Assembly (NCBI GenBank): GCA_934045905.1
Contig: OW203767.1
Coordinates: 18,541,073-18,605,072 of the forward strand
DNA length: 64,000 nt
DNA from: Leuctra nigra
Lineage: Eukaryota > Arthropoda > Insecta > Plecoptera > Leuctridae
Reading direction: 5' to 3'
The position numbers and the translations under genes were made by a program. Every line of letters begins with the position of its first letter. Position 1 is the stretch's first letter. Below are positions 13,935 through 28,315 of the stretch, one piece after another. A model generated the notes under the pieces. It did no database searches and was not told the origin of the DNA. It saw nothing but the letters and a program-made list of their open reading frames with translations.

Positions 13935-14030
13935 GGCCCGGTTTAAACAACTATTATTAAGCAATGATTAACTAACAGAGGGTTACAGGGGTCAATCCAG
14001 TTATATCAGTTGCTGTTGCCATGACAATTG
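13935..14030. mobile_element. Partial relative of the 40.4-kb MITE
   Basis: It begins GGCCCGGTTTAAACAACTAT and ends in GTTGCTGTTGCCATGACAAT. Both segments resemble the left end and middle of the foldback at 40393-40522. No right terminus is visible. Confidence 0.4.
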
Positions 14031-15718
14031 TTTGTTTCAAGATGAGTTGATTAATATTTTCATTGTTTTTCAGCTTTTCAGTCCACTGTGAGCTCTGCGT
14101 ATTGATGAAATTCGCCAAACTTTGTTCGCATCCGCTCCACTGCACCCTTTATAATATACAAAATTATTATTTAGTTATTAAACCTTGTTTACATTCCGCG
14201 GCAAAATTCAAAGAATTTCGAACGTGTTGATTTTGACCGGTAATGAATGTTAATGGATACGAAATAAAAAGCTACTCCCTCAGAAGTCTTACAATTGCGT
14301 AGATAAAATATCTTCATTTAATTGTAGGTTCTATAGTCATAAAGAACGACTTTATAACGGGTTTTATTTGTTAAAAAAACAGAAATTGGATCGATCAAAT
14401 AGATAATCATCGTGATCCTAGATCGATGGATCAAAGTGTGTATAAGAATAAAACCTGGAGAAAGGGCGGGATTGTATATTTTAAAACAAAATCGTGCATA
14501 GGGAGTTGTCCCGAATACGGTAGCTTTTAAAGAATGTCAATTTATTTAATTACATGATTAATTATAGTGTTTTCTTTGAAACTAGCCGCTAACAAGACTT
14601 TTACAAGAGTTTTTTACTTTTTCTAATCGGTTAAGATAACGATTTACAAATAAGAAGGTCTAAGGAAAAATGTAATTATAATGTAACTCAATAATTTGAC
14701 GGATTGCGCGTAGGCGATGTAAAATGATCAAACCAGAATATGTTTGAAAAATAAAATATGTAAGAGCAAATTATTTGCATGGCTGGTAGTCAGCCCATCC
14801 CAAATTTTTTGCACGATTTAAGACCTTGCAGTTCTTTCTTGCCTTTTCTGAGTATAGTTTTTTGGGACTAGTTTTAGTTGCCATCCTTATTTTGAACAGC
14901 GCCATCGATTAGCAATTTATGTGCATCATTTCAAATTGTCTCTCACAGTATAAATTGAAATAAAAATAAATGTGAGAAGTACAAGGTATACTTTGGTCCT
15001 ATTTTTGTTCGAAATTACGTTACCTACTAATCCAAATCACATTTAAATTACCAATAATTAACAAATGTTTTGCATATTTTTGAAATTTTGTATCGATATT
15101 GAATGGAAAAAATCAGTGTATTATTGAAGTACGATTTATTTTGCCCTGGAAGATACTGTTTTGTTCAGTCCATTCAGTAACCAGTTTAACTTCAAATTAT
15201 CGTCTCTCCCAAAACAGATAACTTCAAGATCTAAAATGGAAGTAGTATAAAAAGTGTAAAATTTTATTCCCCATAACTAATACGCAAACAGTTATCATGT
15301 AACAATAAAAACATAAATAAAGATTCTATATTTCGACAGCAACAAATCCTAAATTTGTTTCATTTTGACCATGAAGAACTTCGGTATGAAAACGAATCGA
15401 AGTTATGGTTGAAATTGAACAAATCGTGTTTCATCATTGAAAACTCATGAAATCACATCTTACAAGCAAAACAACACTCTAGGGCACTCGAAAATGAGCA
15501 TAACAAATCATTTACGCCACACCTCAGTCAAATCGATAACTAAAGTATTGAAATTCGTAATTAATCTATCGATAGACGTAAATATTAAAGGATGGATAAC
15601 TTTTATCTATTCAAAATGGTAACTTAGACTCTCCAGGATTCGTTTAAGTGCATTTCTATTGGAATTGTTCGCAAATGGACGTCATTATATGGATGTTATT
15701 GTGTTACCACATGTGAAG
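14031..15718. other. Intergenic DNA, nothing recognised
   Basis: Only short unsupported ORFs and AT-rich sequence are seen. Confidence 0.55.
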
Positions 15719-15790
15719 ACCCCTGATGGGAATCGAACCCAAGATACTCCGCGTGGTGTCAGTGCAGTGAATGGATCAATGGTTTAAATA
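15719..15790 (-). repeat. tRNA-derived fragment, minus strand
   Basis: The plus-strand GGGAATCGAACCC at 15728-15740 is a B box on the minus strand. The 50 bp that would precede it on that strand are only loosely A-box-like. Most likely it is a SINE head relic. Confidence 0.45.
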
Positions 15791-18700
15791 GACTACAATG
15801 ATGCGGAATTGTTAACTTGTTAACACCTGTTATTGTTATTACACATGAGAATATGTTGGAGGTAATTTTCAGAATGAATAATTAAATTGGTACGTAATTT
15901 ATTAATTATACTTGTTAAATTATAAAATTATGAAAATATTCATATAAAAAATTTCACTAAACCCACTGGCGTTCTTTATTTTTAAATCTCTCTCGAAAGT
16001 AAATATTTTTAAAAATCTACACGAAACTCCAATCGGCAATGAAACACTACATAAGGATCATCGATCGGTTGTTCATTGGTATATCGATCGTCGTGTTCTA
16101 CTATTGACGATTGGATGTCTCCATCCAGTCACAGCCTTCTTCATGATAGATCAGTATAGGTGACTGATCAGCTGGTAGCAAGGCTGTTTTAAAGATGGCG
16201 CCAATGCTTACAAAACCAGATGTCAAAGATGAAGAACACTAGAAAAAAAAATTAGCAAGTGAAGTGACATTTGTTTACTGTTTGCAGAATGAATATAAGC
16301 TGATTGTTCCTGAATTTCAAGTCACTTATTTAATTGATTCACTTCCTTTTTCGTCTAAAGATACAATTTAACTAATGATGAGTGAAACAATTAAAACCAG
16401 ACAAATCCAATTAAGATTGTAATGAATTGAGCTCTCTCTAATTTTTTAATTAGAAATCTTTCTAACAAACAATAAACATCATTTTGAACTGCTCTTAATC
16501 CTCTTTTAATATTATTCACTTCCTTAACTTGTCAAAAAATATATCCAACCAACCTCATAACTTCAAACCACCTAATTTATACTTCCACAAACTAAAATTA
16601 ACAAAAACTAAGCGTCATTTTTAATTAGTCTCTGTCTCCTTCAGCCCACGTTTGCGATAGAAGAATGTTTCTCGGAAGGACCACCAGGGGAGCTGGGGGA
16701 GCTAATTAGCAAGATGTAATGGGTCATCTGGTACATGGAGTACATCACTTGTCATTGGAGTACTTGAGTAACGAGGTATGTGCGCTTGTGACATGATTCC
16801 GATGAACTTAACAAGGAGGTGTGATGGAGGTTAGAATGTTGTAGGATCTTGAGGTAATTGTAGAATTGTGTTCTGGGCTTTGTCAATGATAGGGGGAATT
16901 CTTCCGTATAGTAGTGGACAAAAGTGTTTTCATGTAGTAGTACTTGGACGCTTTTTCTCTGTATTCCAAAAATAACTTGGCATTATTTGTAATGTCTTGC
17001 CACATTTCATTAGACAATTACCTTTATATTTTTAGAAACGTATTGGGCAAATATCATGTACTTTTTAAAATGACAAACATCTCATTCCTGGTACAAAATG
17101 TTGCTGGCAGAACACCGAATTTGCCAAATAAAAGATTTAGGCGCATGGTGACAGAAAATCTTTCTACGCTCTATTGAGTGATGGATATTAAAATTTTTAT
17201 TTATACATTGTAATAGAATGAAGATTTTGTTTCTTTTTAAGAAATGAAATTTTTCAGTATCAAATTAGAGTGGTTATTTCCGCTTTTTTCTGTTTCCGAA
17301 TTTTATAGCAGTTTTATTTTGGTTTCCTGTCATTAAAAATATAAAAGGTACCTACCATTGTAACAAAGAATTGCACTATTTTCACAATACTCTAGGAGGG
17401 GCACATTTTGACTCAATCCCAACATGAAAACATATCGATTGGAGTTTAATTACTGACATGACGTCATAAACTACGAATCAGAAAAAATTACCATTTTACA
17501 TTCTTTCTAAATTGATTTCTTATGAACAGGAAATATAATTTTCAATATCTGAAGTCACTTAATTTTTAAACAAATAATATTGTATAATAAGTAAGAAGAA
17601 CGATCTCAATAAGTCATCTTGTCTCGTTCACCTTCACTAACGATTATTTGCGTAGGAAACAGTTTTTATTACTTAATTACGTACAACTTTGAGAATAAAT
17701 AATGCGATAACTTAGTCGATACGCCTAATTAAAAGTGACTTTAATTGCGATTACAATTTTCCTCTTTATGCTCATCCACAACCGTGTTTTCTACTAATTA
17801 CAAACAATACAATTTAATCACATATTCCATCTCAACCCTAAGTAACAATCCTTGCTATATAATATCGCAACAAGACCCAATCACAAAATCGTGATTAATT
17901 AGTCATCTGTGCCCTAATTACATTCTCACATCCTTGTTTTTAAATTAACTTATAAATCTAAGTCCATCCCTTTTCGAACGCCATATCGTAATTAATGCTT
18001 CACCTTTTCACCCGATAGCGGGCGTCGAAGGCGGCGTGGGTATAATTTACCCTACAAGTGCATTAAATTATCATTACTCATCAGTATTTTACCTCATTAG
18101 ATGGTCGAGTGTGTAATGTAGACTCATTGGCTAATCAATTTCACAAAGGAAATGGTATTACAATCATTATCAGCGATACATTGAGAGCTAGTGTAAGATA
18201 ATGATTGAGGTTAGGTTTGAAATGGGTACTACAGAGCTGTGAATGGAGTAAATGTGTTGTGTCATTCAGCATTTGAATCGGTAGTAATTTAGTTCGGAAT
18301 GAATGCTATTCAATGGTATTTACTGGAATTATAGAGAAATTGTAGCTGTAGAAATTTATTTGCTATAGGAATTCTTCTGTATTTTAAACTGATTTGGCTT
18401 ACAATTGAGTAGAAAGCTCAACTGTAAAAGTTTCTGCCACGAGAGTCGGGAAAGAGAATCTATGAAATTGAGTTCCATATGTTTTAACACAGTCATTCTT
18501 AAGTCCATTTTGAAATCCGGTATCCAGGATGATTGAACTTTTAGCTTCTAAAGGACTGCTGACAACTTTAAAGCTCACAAGAAATTGAACTTTTTAACTG
18601 ATGCTGTTCCTCCTTCCATTGTAATACTGATTTTATAGTTTGAAAAATAAATGTTTCAAGATCATTGTCATCTTGTTTTATAGTGATTAATAAAATATCA

Positions 18701-21700
18701 AAAGAAATGGGGAAAATATTCGGTTGTATATAGAGAAACAAATACATTTTCAATAAAAAATTACCACTATACGTTTTTTGTGGACACGTCTCATTTATTC
18801 TAAGAAATCTATGATACAAAACGAATAAGTACTTTATAAGGGTCTATGAATTGGAACAGCCTCTTTTCATGGATCCGATTTGATTCCCTTCTGAAATAAA
18901 CAAGTCGAGTTTATTTGCTCAGGCAGCTGTGTAAAACTTCTCGAGGTGACTTCCAATCGGAAATCAAAAATTTTAATTTGAACAAAACAAGAAAATTATC
19001 TTAACGAATGATCTCACCTAAAAAAAAACAAGGGGCTGCACATTTACACTTATTTAAATTTCACAAATTCAAATCCGATAGGAAGCCGTTCGAAAATTAA
19101 TGAGCATATATTCCACTCACTTTCAAATTAAATCTACTATAATAAAATTCAAAATGTCGCAAGTGATTACTAAATTGCTTACTATTCACACTTGGAGGAG
19201 TCAAACTAAGCCAAGTTATAGCTCAGTCGAACCGATCCTCAATCCGATATCATTTAATTTCTTCTGCTACACTTAAAAACCGGACAATAATATATCTCAA
19301 AACGAGTAGGTAGATAAAGGTACTTGGTGCCTGACTTTGGTAAGACATTCGAATGTGTCTTTGCTAATTAATCCAAGATGTCTTAGCATTTGACGGTGGT
19401 TGTCCTAAGGAGTTACAGATAACGACGTGTCTCCACGTAATTGGCGCCTAGCTTCAATGTGTTATCGTGAGATAAACAAGCTACTGGGCGGATGCTGGAG
19501 AGACGCTAAATGATGGCACCTTTTAACTCTTCGAAGAGAGAGATCGCTGGAGCGTGTTGGAAACTGGAGTTGATGGAGGAATTACGCTGTACTTGGTGAG
19601 AGGGAGAAGAAAATTGGCAGTGAGTACTGTGAAGTATTTATATCTCAATGATTCCAGTTTGGAATGTTCAAATTGGTAATAAATTAAATTATAGTTGCTA
19701 AGCAAACTGTTGCATTTATTGACTCACCTTAAACAGGGCCTCAATTCCAACCTAGAACAAAAATTTTAAATTTTGTGGAGAATTTAAGCGTTTTCACAAC
19801 TTTTTAAGTTGTAAAAAAGTGTATTGCAAAAAAGCTCTTTAAACTTGACTTTTGACGAACTTAAAAGTTGTAAGAACTCATACTTTCCCAATAAACTGTT
19901 TGGGTCGATTCTATTCCGCTTTTCTCGTGTGCCACTTAAAACTTAAATCTCTTTTAAAGCCATCACATTTTCTTTAGCAACATTCAGTAGCGAATGCATG
20001 CTGTAGTAAAGACGTTTTCCATGTCTCACCCTATAAATCTTATAATCAATCTAAATTCGTTGGAAACATCCCCTTAATTCCACATTTTATAAAAATTAAT
20101 AATAATGCCATTTCGATGGGTAATTTGAAACAAATGGGTCCTATGAAACATAATCTATAATAATATCTTAGTTAATTTTGATAAAGTTTCGCATGCCATC
20201 TTATAATAGGAATTGGATAAAAATGGCAATAATCTTATTACTTCATCTACATTTTTGTGTTACCTATAAGTATAACTGCCAAAAAATCTCCTCTATAATT
20301 TTTTAACTCCAATTAACTATAATGAAAGCCTTTTAAGCGACTTCCAGCTTTCTGTTTCTGCGAACATGTCGGAATAAGAACCTCTGCACCAACCCCTCCC
20401 CTTGTTAACGCTCACAACAGTGTAGATGGAAAACTTTTAATAGTTTTGTAGAATTAAGCGGCAAACTTTATTGATTGAAAGAGTGTCATAAAAAATCCCA
20501 TCACCTGCCTAATAAATAATTTCCCTCCGATCTTCAGTCTTGTTGGTCCGAGGGCGTTTTCTCACACTTTCAAATACCTTGTGTCTCAAAGAAATTATAC
20601 AACCAACAGATTTAAAATTCTAATCAATAATTCTTAATCGTCGCCAGAATTCATTAGCTCTTTCTCATTGAATATTATATTCTTAACAGATTATAAAATG
20701 CAAACAGCGTCATGAAATCGATTAAAAATAAGTTCCGACAACACTCTATAAACCTTCATATCAACTAGACCCACCCATTTAATGATAAAAGAAATTTTAA
20801 ACATAGGAGTTACCATCATTTAAAAAAAAAGTGTCTTACAAACAGCCAAGACGCCCTCTGGAGGAATTTAATGGATCGTATACGCATCGATGAATACAAA
20901 ACTGATTTTTAACATTAATTTTATTTAAAAAAACTAGAAAACCTCAATGGAACATCATCACTTGATTTTTTTTCAGGCAGTTAACATAATGACATCTTGA
21001 AATTTTATCTTGTCAGTGTGTTTTTTCTCACATTGGATTGGGTGGGCCTTTCTTGATTTCATATTCAAAAGTCGACACCACCTAAAGTTTTAACCTAACG
21101 AGAATTTAATGAAAGCCATTATAATAATAATTATATCCATTGGTTTGTAACCCTCAGGCTTCATAGTAAATTTTCACTAATTATTCACTAATTCTGAACA
21201 CGTACCATTCAAAGAATTGTTCTGTTATAACTGAGGGGAGGGGGTTGGGTCGGAGGTCAATAGCAGGTAGGCGAGTAACCGAAATTAAGGGGGGGGGGGG
21301 GGCAATTTATAGATAGGGTGGAGCTCTTTAAGAATCGTTTAGAGACACCACGGTCTCACATGCAACAATGCAGCTACAAATAAAGTCATTATATCATTAT
21401 TCGACAATTTTTGGATTAGCTTTAATTTAGCAGAACCGACATTTAAGTGTATACTGTATACTGATATGGTGTGATGTTGGCATCTGTGGATTGTGTGTGA
21501 TACATCCGGCACTTATACAGTACCGTAGGAACGTAAAAATTATATAAATGCTTTAAAATTTTGAATTTACTTAAAAATGTTTATTATTTATATCGGTGGC
21601 GTATTCGCGAGGGGGGAAACCAAACCCTCTCGAAATCACAAAGTAATTTTTTTGTTAATTGAATAAAAAACATACAGAAAAAATACTTTGGTGTGGATGT

Positions 21701-22935
21701 TTAAAAACATTCAAATTTGCACTAAAGCTTTAATTAGTACCTTGGTAAAATAATCCGGTACTTTAAATAAATGGTTCACAAACTCAATTCCTCAATTCAG
21801 ACACAACCTCAATTCAGGTATCTTCAACCGGAGTAAATCGACATTTTACAAAATTAATTCTCGGAGAAATTCCCATTTTCAATTTTGTTGTTTTCCAAAA
21901 TCTGAATAATGTTGCCCATCGAAATTTATTCTTGGACACGTCAATGATTTAATGTGACATTTTGCCTACATAAAAATGTATCAGAAAAATTTATATTTCC
22001 ATTCCCCAGAAATCTACTTCTAATATACATTTTCAAAGACATCCATCATGAAGAACTTCATGCCCCTTCAACAATACCTTCACAATACCCAACAATACCT
22101 CCACATTCTCCACAATCCCATATTGCACGTTCGTAGCGCCATACAATACCACACAATCACCACAATCTCATCTCCTTAAACATTTCCAAGAATCCAGAAT
22201 ACAATTAAACAAAAGAAGTCTGCCAACGTCTTTATACACACTATAATTCACTTTTTCCAAAACCACGTATTATTTAACAATCTGTAAATACTTTTTTCCC
22301 CTTTGAATAAACAATAATGCATAGCATAGAAATTGTAAACTATGAAATAACAATCGGTAAACAAATTGCATAGTTGTGGTTGTCACGTTAGTGTGATGAC
22401 AACAGGTTGTGACTAATAACACTGTGATAAGTGTGTTATTTGTGTTGTGATGGATAGTTTGTATGCACGCAGGGAGATGGATAATGACACTAGTGTGTAT
22501 TTTTGAAAAGAATTGTTGAGAGTGTTGGGTTCCATTGGGTTCCATGTGAAAGTGATTAGCGATTTGGCTTGAGGTGTGAGGTGAATGCATCAGTATGCAT
22601 GATATCAAGTCGTTTAGAGATGTGTGTGTGTGATGCAGGCGTGAATATAGTGGTGATGAACAGCTGGAGGATTCATAAATACCATTATTTATATATCATA
22701 TACTCATCCTAGTCTAAGAATTCGAGAAATAATTACATCATCTTACTTATTTTAATTTTAGTTTTGGTCTATTGACAATTCGAAATTTCATCATTCTAAT
22801 ATGAAATAATATTAATGGCAATAGTAACAATAAATTGAATTGACAATATGTAATGAGAAAAACATGACTTATAATTAAATAGAAAATAGTATAGGTGAAG
22901 TAGGTAGCTAAAGTAAATTTTAAAAAAATTTTGTA
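15791..22935. other. Long intergenic stretch with one weak candidate exon
   Basis: No gene is supported. A less AT-rich patch at 16645-16719, preceded by a polypyrimidine tract and CAG, could be a terminal exon but matches no family I know. A 14-bp G run sits at 21289-21302. The ORFs near 22.3 kb are low-complexity (His/Thr-rich) and not convincing. Confidence 0.5.
21289..21302 (+). repeat. Poly(G) run, 14 bp
   Basis: Uninterrupted G homopolymer in AT-rich surroundings, preceded by purine-rich GGGGAGGGGGTTGGGTCGG about 50 bp upstream. Confidence 0.9.
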
Positions 22936-23144
22936 CACTCAACAAAAGATAAAATGGTATTATAAAAATAAGCAATGGCTGAAAAAACTTGATGACATCA
23001 TTCGATGAAGTCTATGTATAACTTGTCATCTAATTCTAGTAGGTGAGCTCTGATTTCATGGATAATAACAAGGATTTATTGTCAAGGAACCTGACAAGCA
23101 GCCAATCCGTTATGTTCATATACCGATTTATGTTTTGTTGAGTG
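22936..23144. mobile_element. TA-flanked MITE, copy 2
   Basis: It has the same ends as the 5391-5575 element (CACTCAACAAA and TTTGTTGAGTG) and is again flanked by TA. The right half matches copy 1 closely (GATAATAACAAGGATT, TGTCAAGGAACC, CAGCCAATCCGTT). The left-centre carries about 25 bp not found in copy 1. Confidence 0.8.
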
Positions 23145-23146
23145 TA

Positions 23147-26100
23147 CCTGTTGATAATGCAATAACACTTGTTGCCAAGAGAATTATTGGCAATAAATTA
23201 TTATATTATGAATTATTATAAATTATCTCTTGCTTTATTTGTGTTTCAGTGTTTTTAACATTATTGTACCTACCTACACATATCATAAAATAAATAAACA
23301 TTTCATGCAAATTTAAATTCATGTTATTATTAATATTAAAAGCAGTTAGTTCCACAAGATAAGATACAATCTTCCTTCACGTATTTATCTCCTTCACTTG
23401 ACTCATTTGACTCAAGCAATTCACTTGATTTACGAGTCTTCACTGGTCAATGGTCAATTGTCTTCACTTCCGTTAAAAAAACACATACAAATCAGTTCTA
23501 CTTTAATAGCTCTAAAAGATTGATTGTACAGAAAAATAATTAAATAAATTAGGCACACACCAACTGATTTCTAATTGAATTCTTACAAAACCGTTTTTAA
23601 ATAAAATGAATAATTACAATCGGCCTTTACGATAAACCATCGAAATATTTCATTCCTTTTTCAACATTATGAGTGTCAGTTGTCAGATTCTATGAAGTTT
23701 CCAATACATTTTCGACGCGGCGTTGGATATAAGACGGTTTTGTTTCTTGTTTGGGAAAACCTACACGTATAGGTTTTTGAGTTGTTGAATAATCTTGTGT
23801 CAGTCGAGAACTAATTTGTCACGGCGTATTTGATGCCGTCGGGTGTCTGCACGTCTGTGATTGTCGGCCGGCTACCTTGCTTACTTACCTGGTGCTTACC
23901 TCATCATGCTCTGTCATACTGGCTCTGGGATCGCTTTCCATTTCCCATATTCTCAAAAAAAGGAATTAAATGAGTTTCTTCTTTTGTGATATTGTTATCG
24001 ATGCCATGGGGAAAGTGAATATAATCTACAATCTACATAAAAGGCTCCGTTTTGGGGGTATACGTTTTAATTAACAACTTTTAAGCTCTCCGAAATGCAC
24101 TTATGGAGGTAAAAGCTCAAGAATAGAATCTTTTTGTGTAGATTCTATTCCCTTGCCATATTGGTACATTTAATAGAATCAATGAGAAAATTTTTCCTAA
24201 TTTTCGTAATTTCCTATATTCTGCGAATATTATCGGAATACTATATATTCATTTAAAATAGAAAAATACAAAATAGAAAATTCAAAACGTATTTGAAATT
24301 TATGTTGATAACGAATAATTTGAGTCCAACCTCTCAAGAAAGATGTGTAAATTTCGGAAAAATATAAATTTTAGAAACCTTAAACCTTGAAGGGAAAGTT
24401 TTACAAAACAAATCTTATAATTTCCATCTTATTATTATTAACAAGTATTTTGAAAATGTCAGTTTCTAAATGAAAATCCTCTCTAATCGTATCAAATTCC
24501 TTATAACCAATTCAAAATAACGAGCAATAAGGAAACAAGCCAACGTAACTCAAACAGTCACTAAAAACAAAATTACACAGAATGCCGTCACTTAATTAAG
24601 CTTCAGTTAACTCGAAATACCTCTTACGCGGTATCATTGCACGAGAATTAAGCACACGTAATACGAACTACGTAATCATAACATAATCATAGCAAGCACT
24701 TTTAAACAGGTTCAACTAGATTGTCTCTCAAGTGTCGGGTGTACAAAAAGAACGTCAACATTTTAAATATTTCACTTGCATACTTTCTGCATAGCATGTG
24801 GCTAAATTTCTTTTCACAACGACAATTCTGTTCAATTTGACCATCACATATTTTATTTTTATTCTTTATCAACCTTTGAATTGTACAATGCGACTTGAAT
24901 ATGATATCAAATCGTTTAATTAACTCTATTAACTTATCGTATTGTGTATGCTGCATTTATAACCAACGTATGTGTCAGTTACATTGGAATTCTTTTATTC
25001 TCATTGTTTTTGAATATTCAATGATAAAAATGTTCAAAACATCTTTACAAATGGTTACAAAGAAAAATTAACTTGCACGGAAAGAGTTTTGAATAGGATT
25101 TCTTTACAGCAGGTGTCTTATTGTTTGACTCCCCCACCTTTAAAATGTTCTTTAAATCTTAGAGTGGAAATGATTTCTTTGAAGTTATGTCTAGACTGTT
25201 AAATAAGTAGTACATGAGTGGAGAAATGACGCTATGAACTCTGTACGAGTGTTGTTAGGACAAAGTGATGAAATAAATGTTAAGAACGATCAAATAAATA
25301 TTGGTAATTTTTTTGTTTTTTTGGTCCATGTGGAGGATCGTAAAATGCATACATTTTGTCGATACATTTATGATAATCAAAATGTAAATAATTATCAAAT
25401 CTGTGTTATAAGGATTAAATTTGTGAATCAATACTCAAGAAAAAATTAGAGCCAAACTTTTATCCAAAATGTGACATATTTTAATAGAAAATTTTCAAAT
25501 TGTCGTGTTTTCACAGGATAATGTTCGCCAATTTATCTTATTAATTTCCTGTTCACACTTATTTGTCCTTGCTGTTTCAATTAGATAAAGTATGTCTTGA
25601 GTTTTGATTAAAAAAAGATGACATTTGGAACTTTTCAGCTCGATCAGAGGAACTTCTTCATCTTTAATGAATGTAAAATCATTGAAAGAGTTTTACAAAC
25701 AACTTAATTCAGGAAATCGTTCATAATAACTTGTTTAATACCTGTAATAAAATATTATTATTATAGACATATTTTTTTAATTTTTTAATTTTTAAATAAA
25801 TATTTATCTATCATAAAATTAAATGTGTATTGCATAAGTTTATTTGATTTCATTGATTTTATGACCACTATGATTAATCGTTCTACTCTTGCGCACTTCG
25901 TTTATCTGTTTGCATGGTATGAGTATCTATCACCACATAAGATCTCGCCTCCTACCAGCTAATTATGTTATTTTATGTCTTCTAATTCCTCCATAACTTA
26001 CCCCTGATAATAGGATCTATGTCATAACGTCCACCTCTCACATACTCACACCTTGGGAGTCATAAACTGCACGCCCAGACTAACGAAAACGACGGGACCC

Positions 26101-26565
26101 AAATCTGTCTTCAAAAACAAACCGTGACAAATTTAGGATTTCAAATGTCACTTCATCGAAATCTAATTTAATCTATACGATATGAAATCCTCTTTTTATA
26201 TGTTTTTAAACATTTAAATTCTGATTTGAGGACGAAGATTACTGTCAACTTTCAAAGGGAAGAAAAAATTGTTCAAATCCGAATTTAAATTTAAGAAATT
26301 TTAAATCGCTTCTTTGATAAACTGCCCAGGTAATAAAAGTGTCGAGATAGGCAAATAACAGGCGTTATTTTGATGAATAATGATTATTTAATCGTCACTG
26401 AGCAAAGCATGAATGATTCTAAGAAGCTCTGCTTGATAATCCTGGTTTGATTTACGTCAGAGAAAAGTAACACCCTGAACATTTTGAAGACGTCGTGAAA
26501 ATTGAAGCGGAAAGCATTCAAAATTATTTTTTCTAAAAAGAGTGTTTTGGCTATAGCTATATATT
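23147..26565. other. Intergenic DNA, nothing recognised
   Basis: Short ORFs only. A small self-complementary motif around AGAATAGAATC and GATTCTATTCCC occurs near 24120-24153, and a similar motif appears near 58900. No gene is supported. Confidence 0.55.
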
Positions 26566-26632
26566 GCGTATAGCTATCTGGCTAACGGTCTAGACTTGTA
26601 CTTCGAAGATCTCGGGTTCGATCGGCCGACCG
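26566..26632 (+). repeat. tRNA-derived fragment
   Basis: A B-box-like GGGTTCGATCGG at 26614-26625 is preceded at tRNA-like spacing by TAGCTATCTGGCTAACGG. The T-arm is imperfect. Probably a SINE relic. Confidence 0.4.
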
Positions 26633-28315
26633 ACCTTCTCGACTGAGGTTTTTGACTGAGGTTCTCGTGGTTTCTATCAGGCGATACTCAAATCATCTTC
26701 ATCATCTCCGTATTATCATCATATTAATCATCCATTACACATCCTATACTTACAAAACAGGGTGCCGTTAAAAACTTTCAAAATATAGAGTTTATTTCGA
26801 GATTTGTAAAATTTACGAATAATGGTTGACAAAAGACAATAATTGTTATCGAAGTCAAAGTTTAATACTCTCCACTACACCCTCATCCCTTTCTATCTTC
26901 TTCCCTCATCCCTTCGATTTAATTCCATACGGAAAATTAGTTACCCCTTCGTTTTCATATTATCATGCGTTGCATGAATGCTCATTTAGCTGCTGTGTAT
27001 AATAATTATATATTTCAGGTTACTGGACCAGGGAAGCTGTTTATGCTGCCACCTTTACAATGTCGTATCTTGCTCTGACCACTGTCCGAGGAAGAAGACT
27101 TTGACCTTCGAAAACAGTTATCTTCACTTTCTTTAAACGTATTGCAATTAATATTGACTGGATTATGATACAAATATGCATTTCTTTAGATATTATTGAC
27201 GGTATAATAGATGCATTCGATGGTAGAAAGAAGACATTTGGGCAAGGTACAAGTTAATCCAGAACAATTCAAACGGTATTACGTTGTATGACATCTCAGA
27301 AAAGATGAACAAAATATTAAGTAGAAATGTATTCAAATTTTATTGTAAACAAGTACATTGTTCTGATCATATCAATTCATTTAAACAAATAAACGCACCA
27401 ACTCTGACACCAATTTCATGTCATTTTACTTTAGTACACGAACTAAGAAACGCTTTTATCACTTGAAAAAATATAGAACAACATCTACAGAGTTTGAGAA
27501 TTCGATTTACATTTTTCACGATCGCAATCAGGTAAAAAAGAACACTACAAATTTACGATTACAACAACATATATTCAACTGCAGTACATGTCACAATCAC
27601 ACAATTCTCGGTACAACCATAAAGATATCGAATTCATGCACACTTCTTGAAGGACATCTTTCCACCTGTCAACCATTTCGTTTACACAAAGATTCCGTCC
27701 TTCAAAAACTAAGATCACCAGTAGAGAACATCCACTCGTCATTGACAACTCATAAGCCGATCGTTCGTCCTTGGATTTGAGATTGGTAGCGTCACCTTTA
27801 GATCAATGATTGAGTGCCAAGTGTAAAATTACTTGAAGGAGTGTAACTAGAGTGGGCTGGTTAAGTTGAGGTTAGATTGAGCGTCGTAAGGAGGCTCATG
27901 CCGTGCACCATGAGGATGGTAAAGAGTGTGGGCAAATCAAAACAACGCCCAGAAGACCTTCTCGCAGTAAGAATTGTCTAATATATATTAGATATAAAAG
28001 TGGTTTATCAAAGGTCTAGACTAAGAGGAAATCAGTGTCTAATAATATTTGTGATGTTATTGTTTGTTCAATGACACATCATATTCTTGTTTTGTTGATT
28101 TTAGGTTAGGTTTTTATGAAATCTGTCCTTCATTATTAAATTGATGTAATTTTCGGTGTTATTTGACAAGTAGATATATATTTTTTGTGTACAAAATAAT
28201 TAATAATGCATTTGGTGAAGTTCACTGAGTAGGTTTTTCTTAAGATTTTTATCTGTATCTCATCAGAGTTAATTCTCCATTCTAAAAAGAAAGTACTAAT
28301 GTAACATACTTTACC
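26633..28315. other. Intergenic DNA, no supported gene
   Basis: A 120-codon ORF at 27418-27780 has no recognisable domain, no signal peptide and ordinary AT-rich composition. I treat it as a chance ORF. Confidence 0.5.

Noticed and set aside
22270..22608. 112-codon minus-strand ORF
   Set aside because: Low-complexity His/Thr-rich translation with no domain. It lies over a GT-rich simple-sequence-like stretch.
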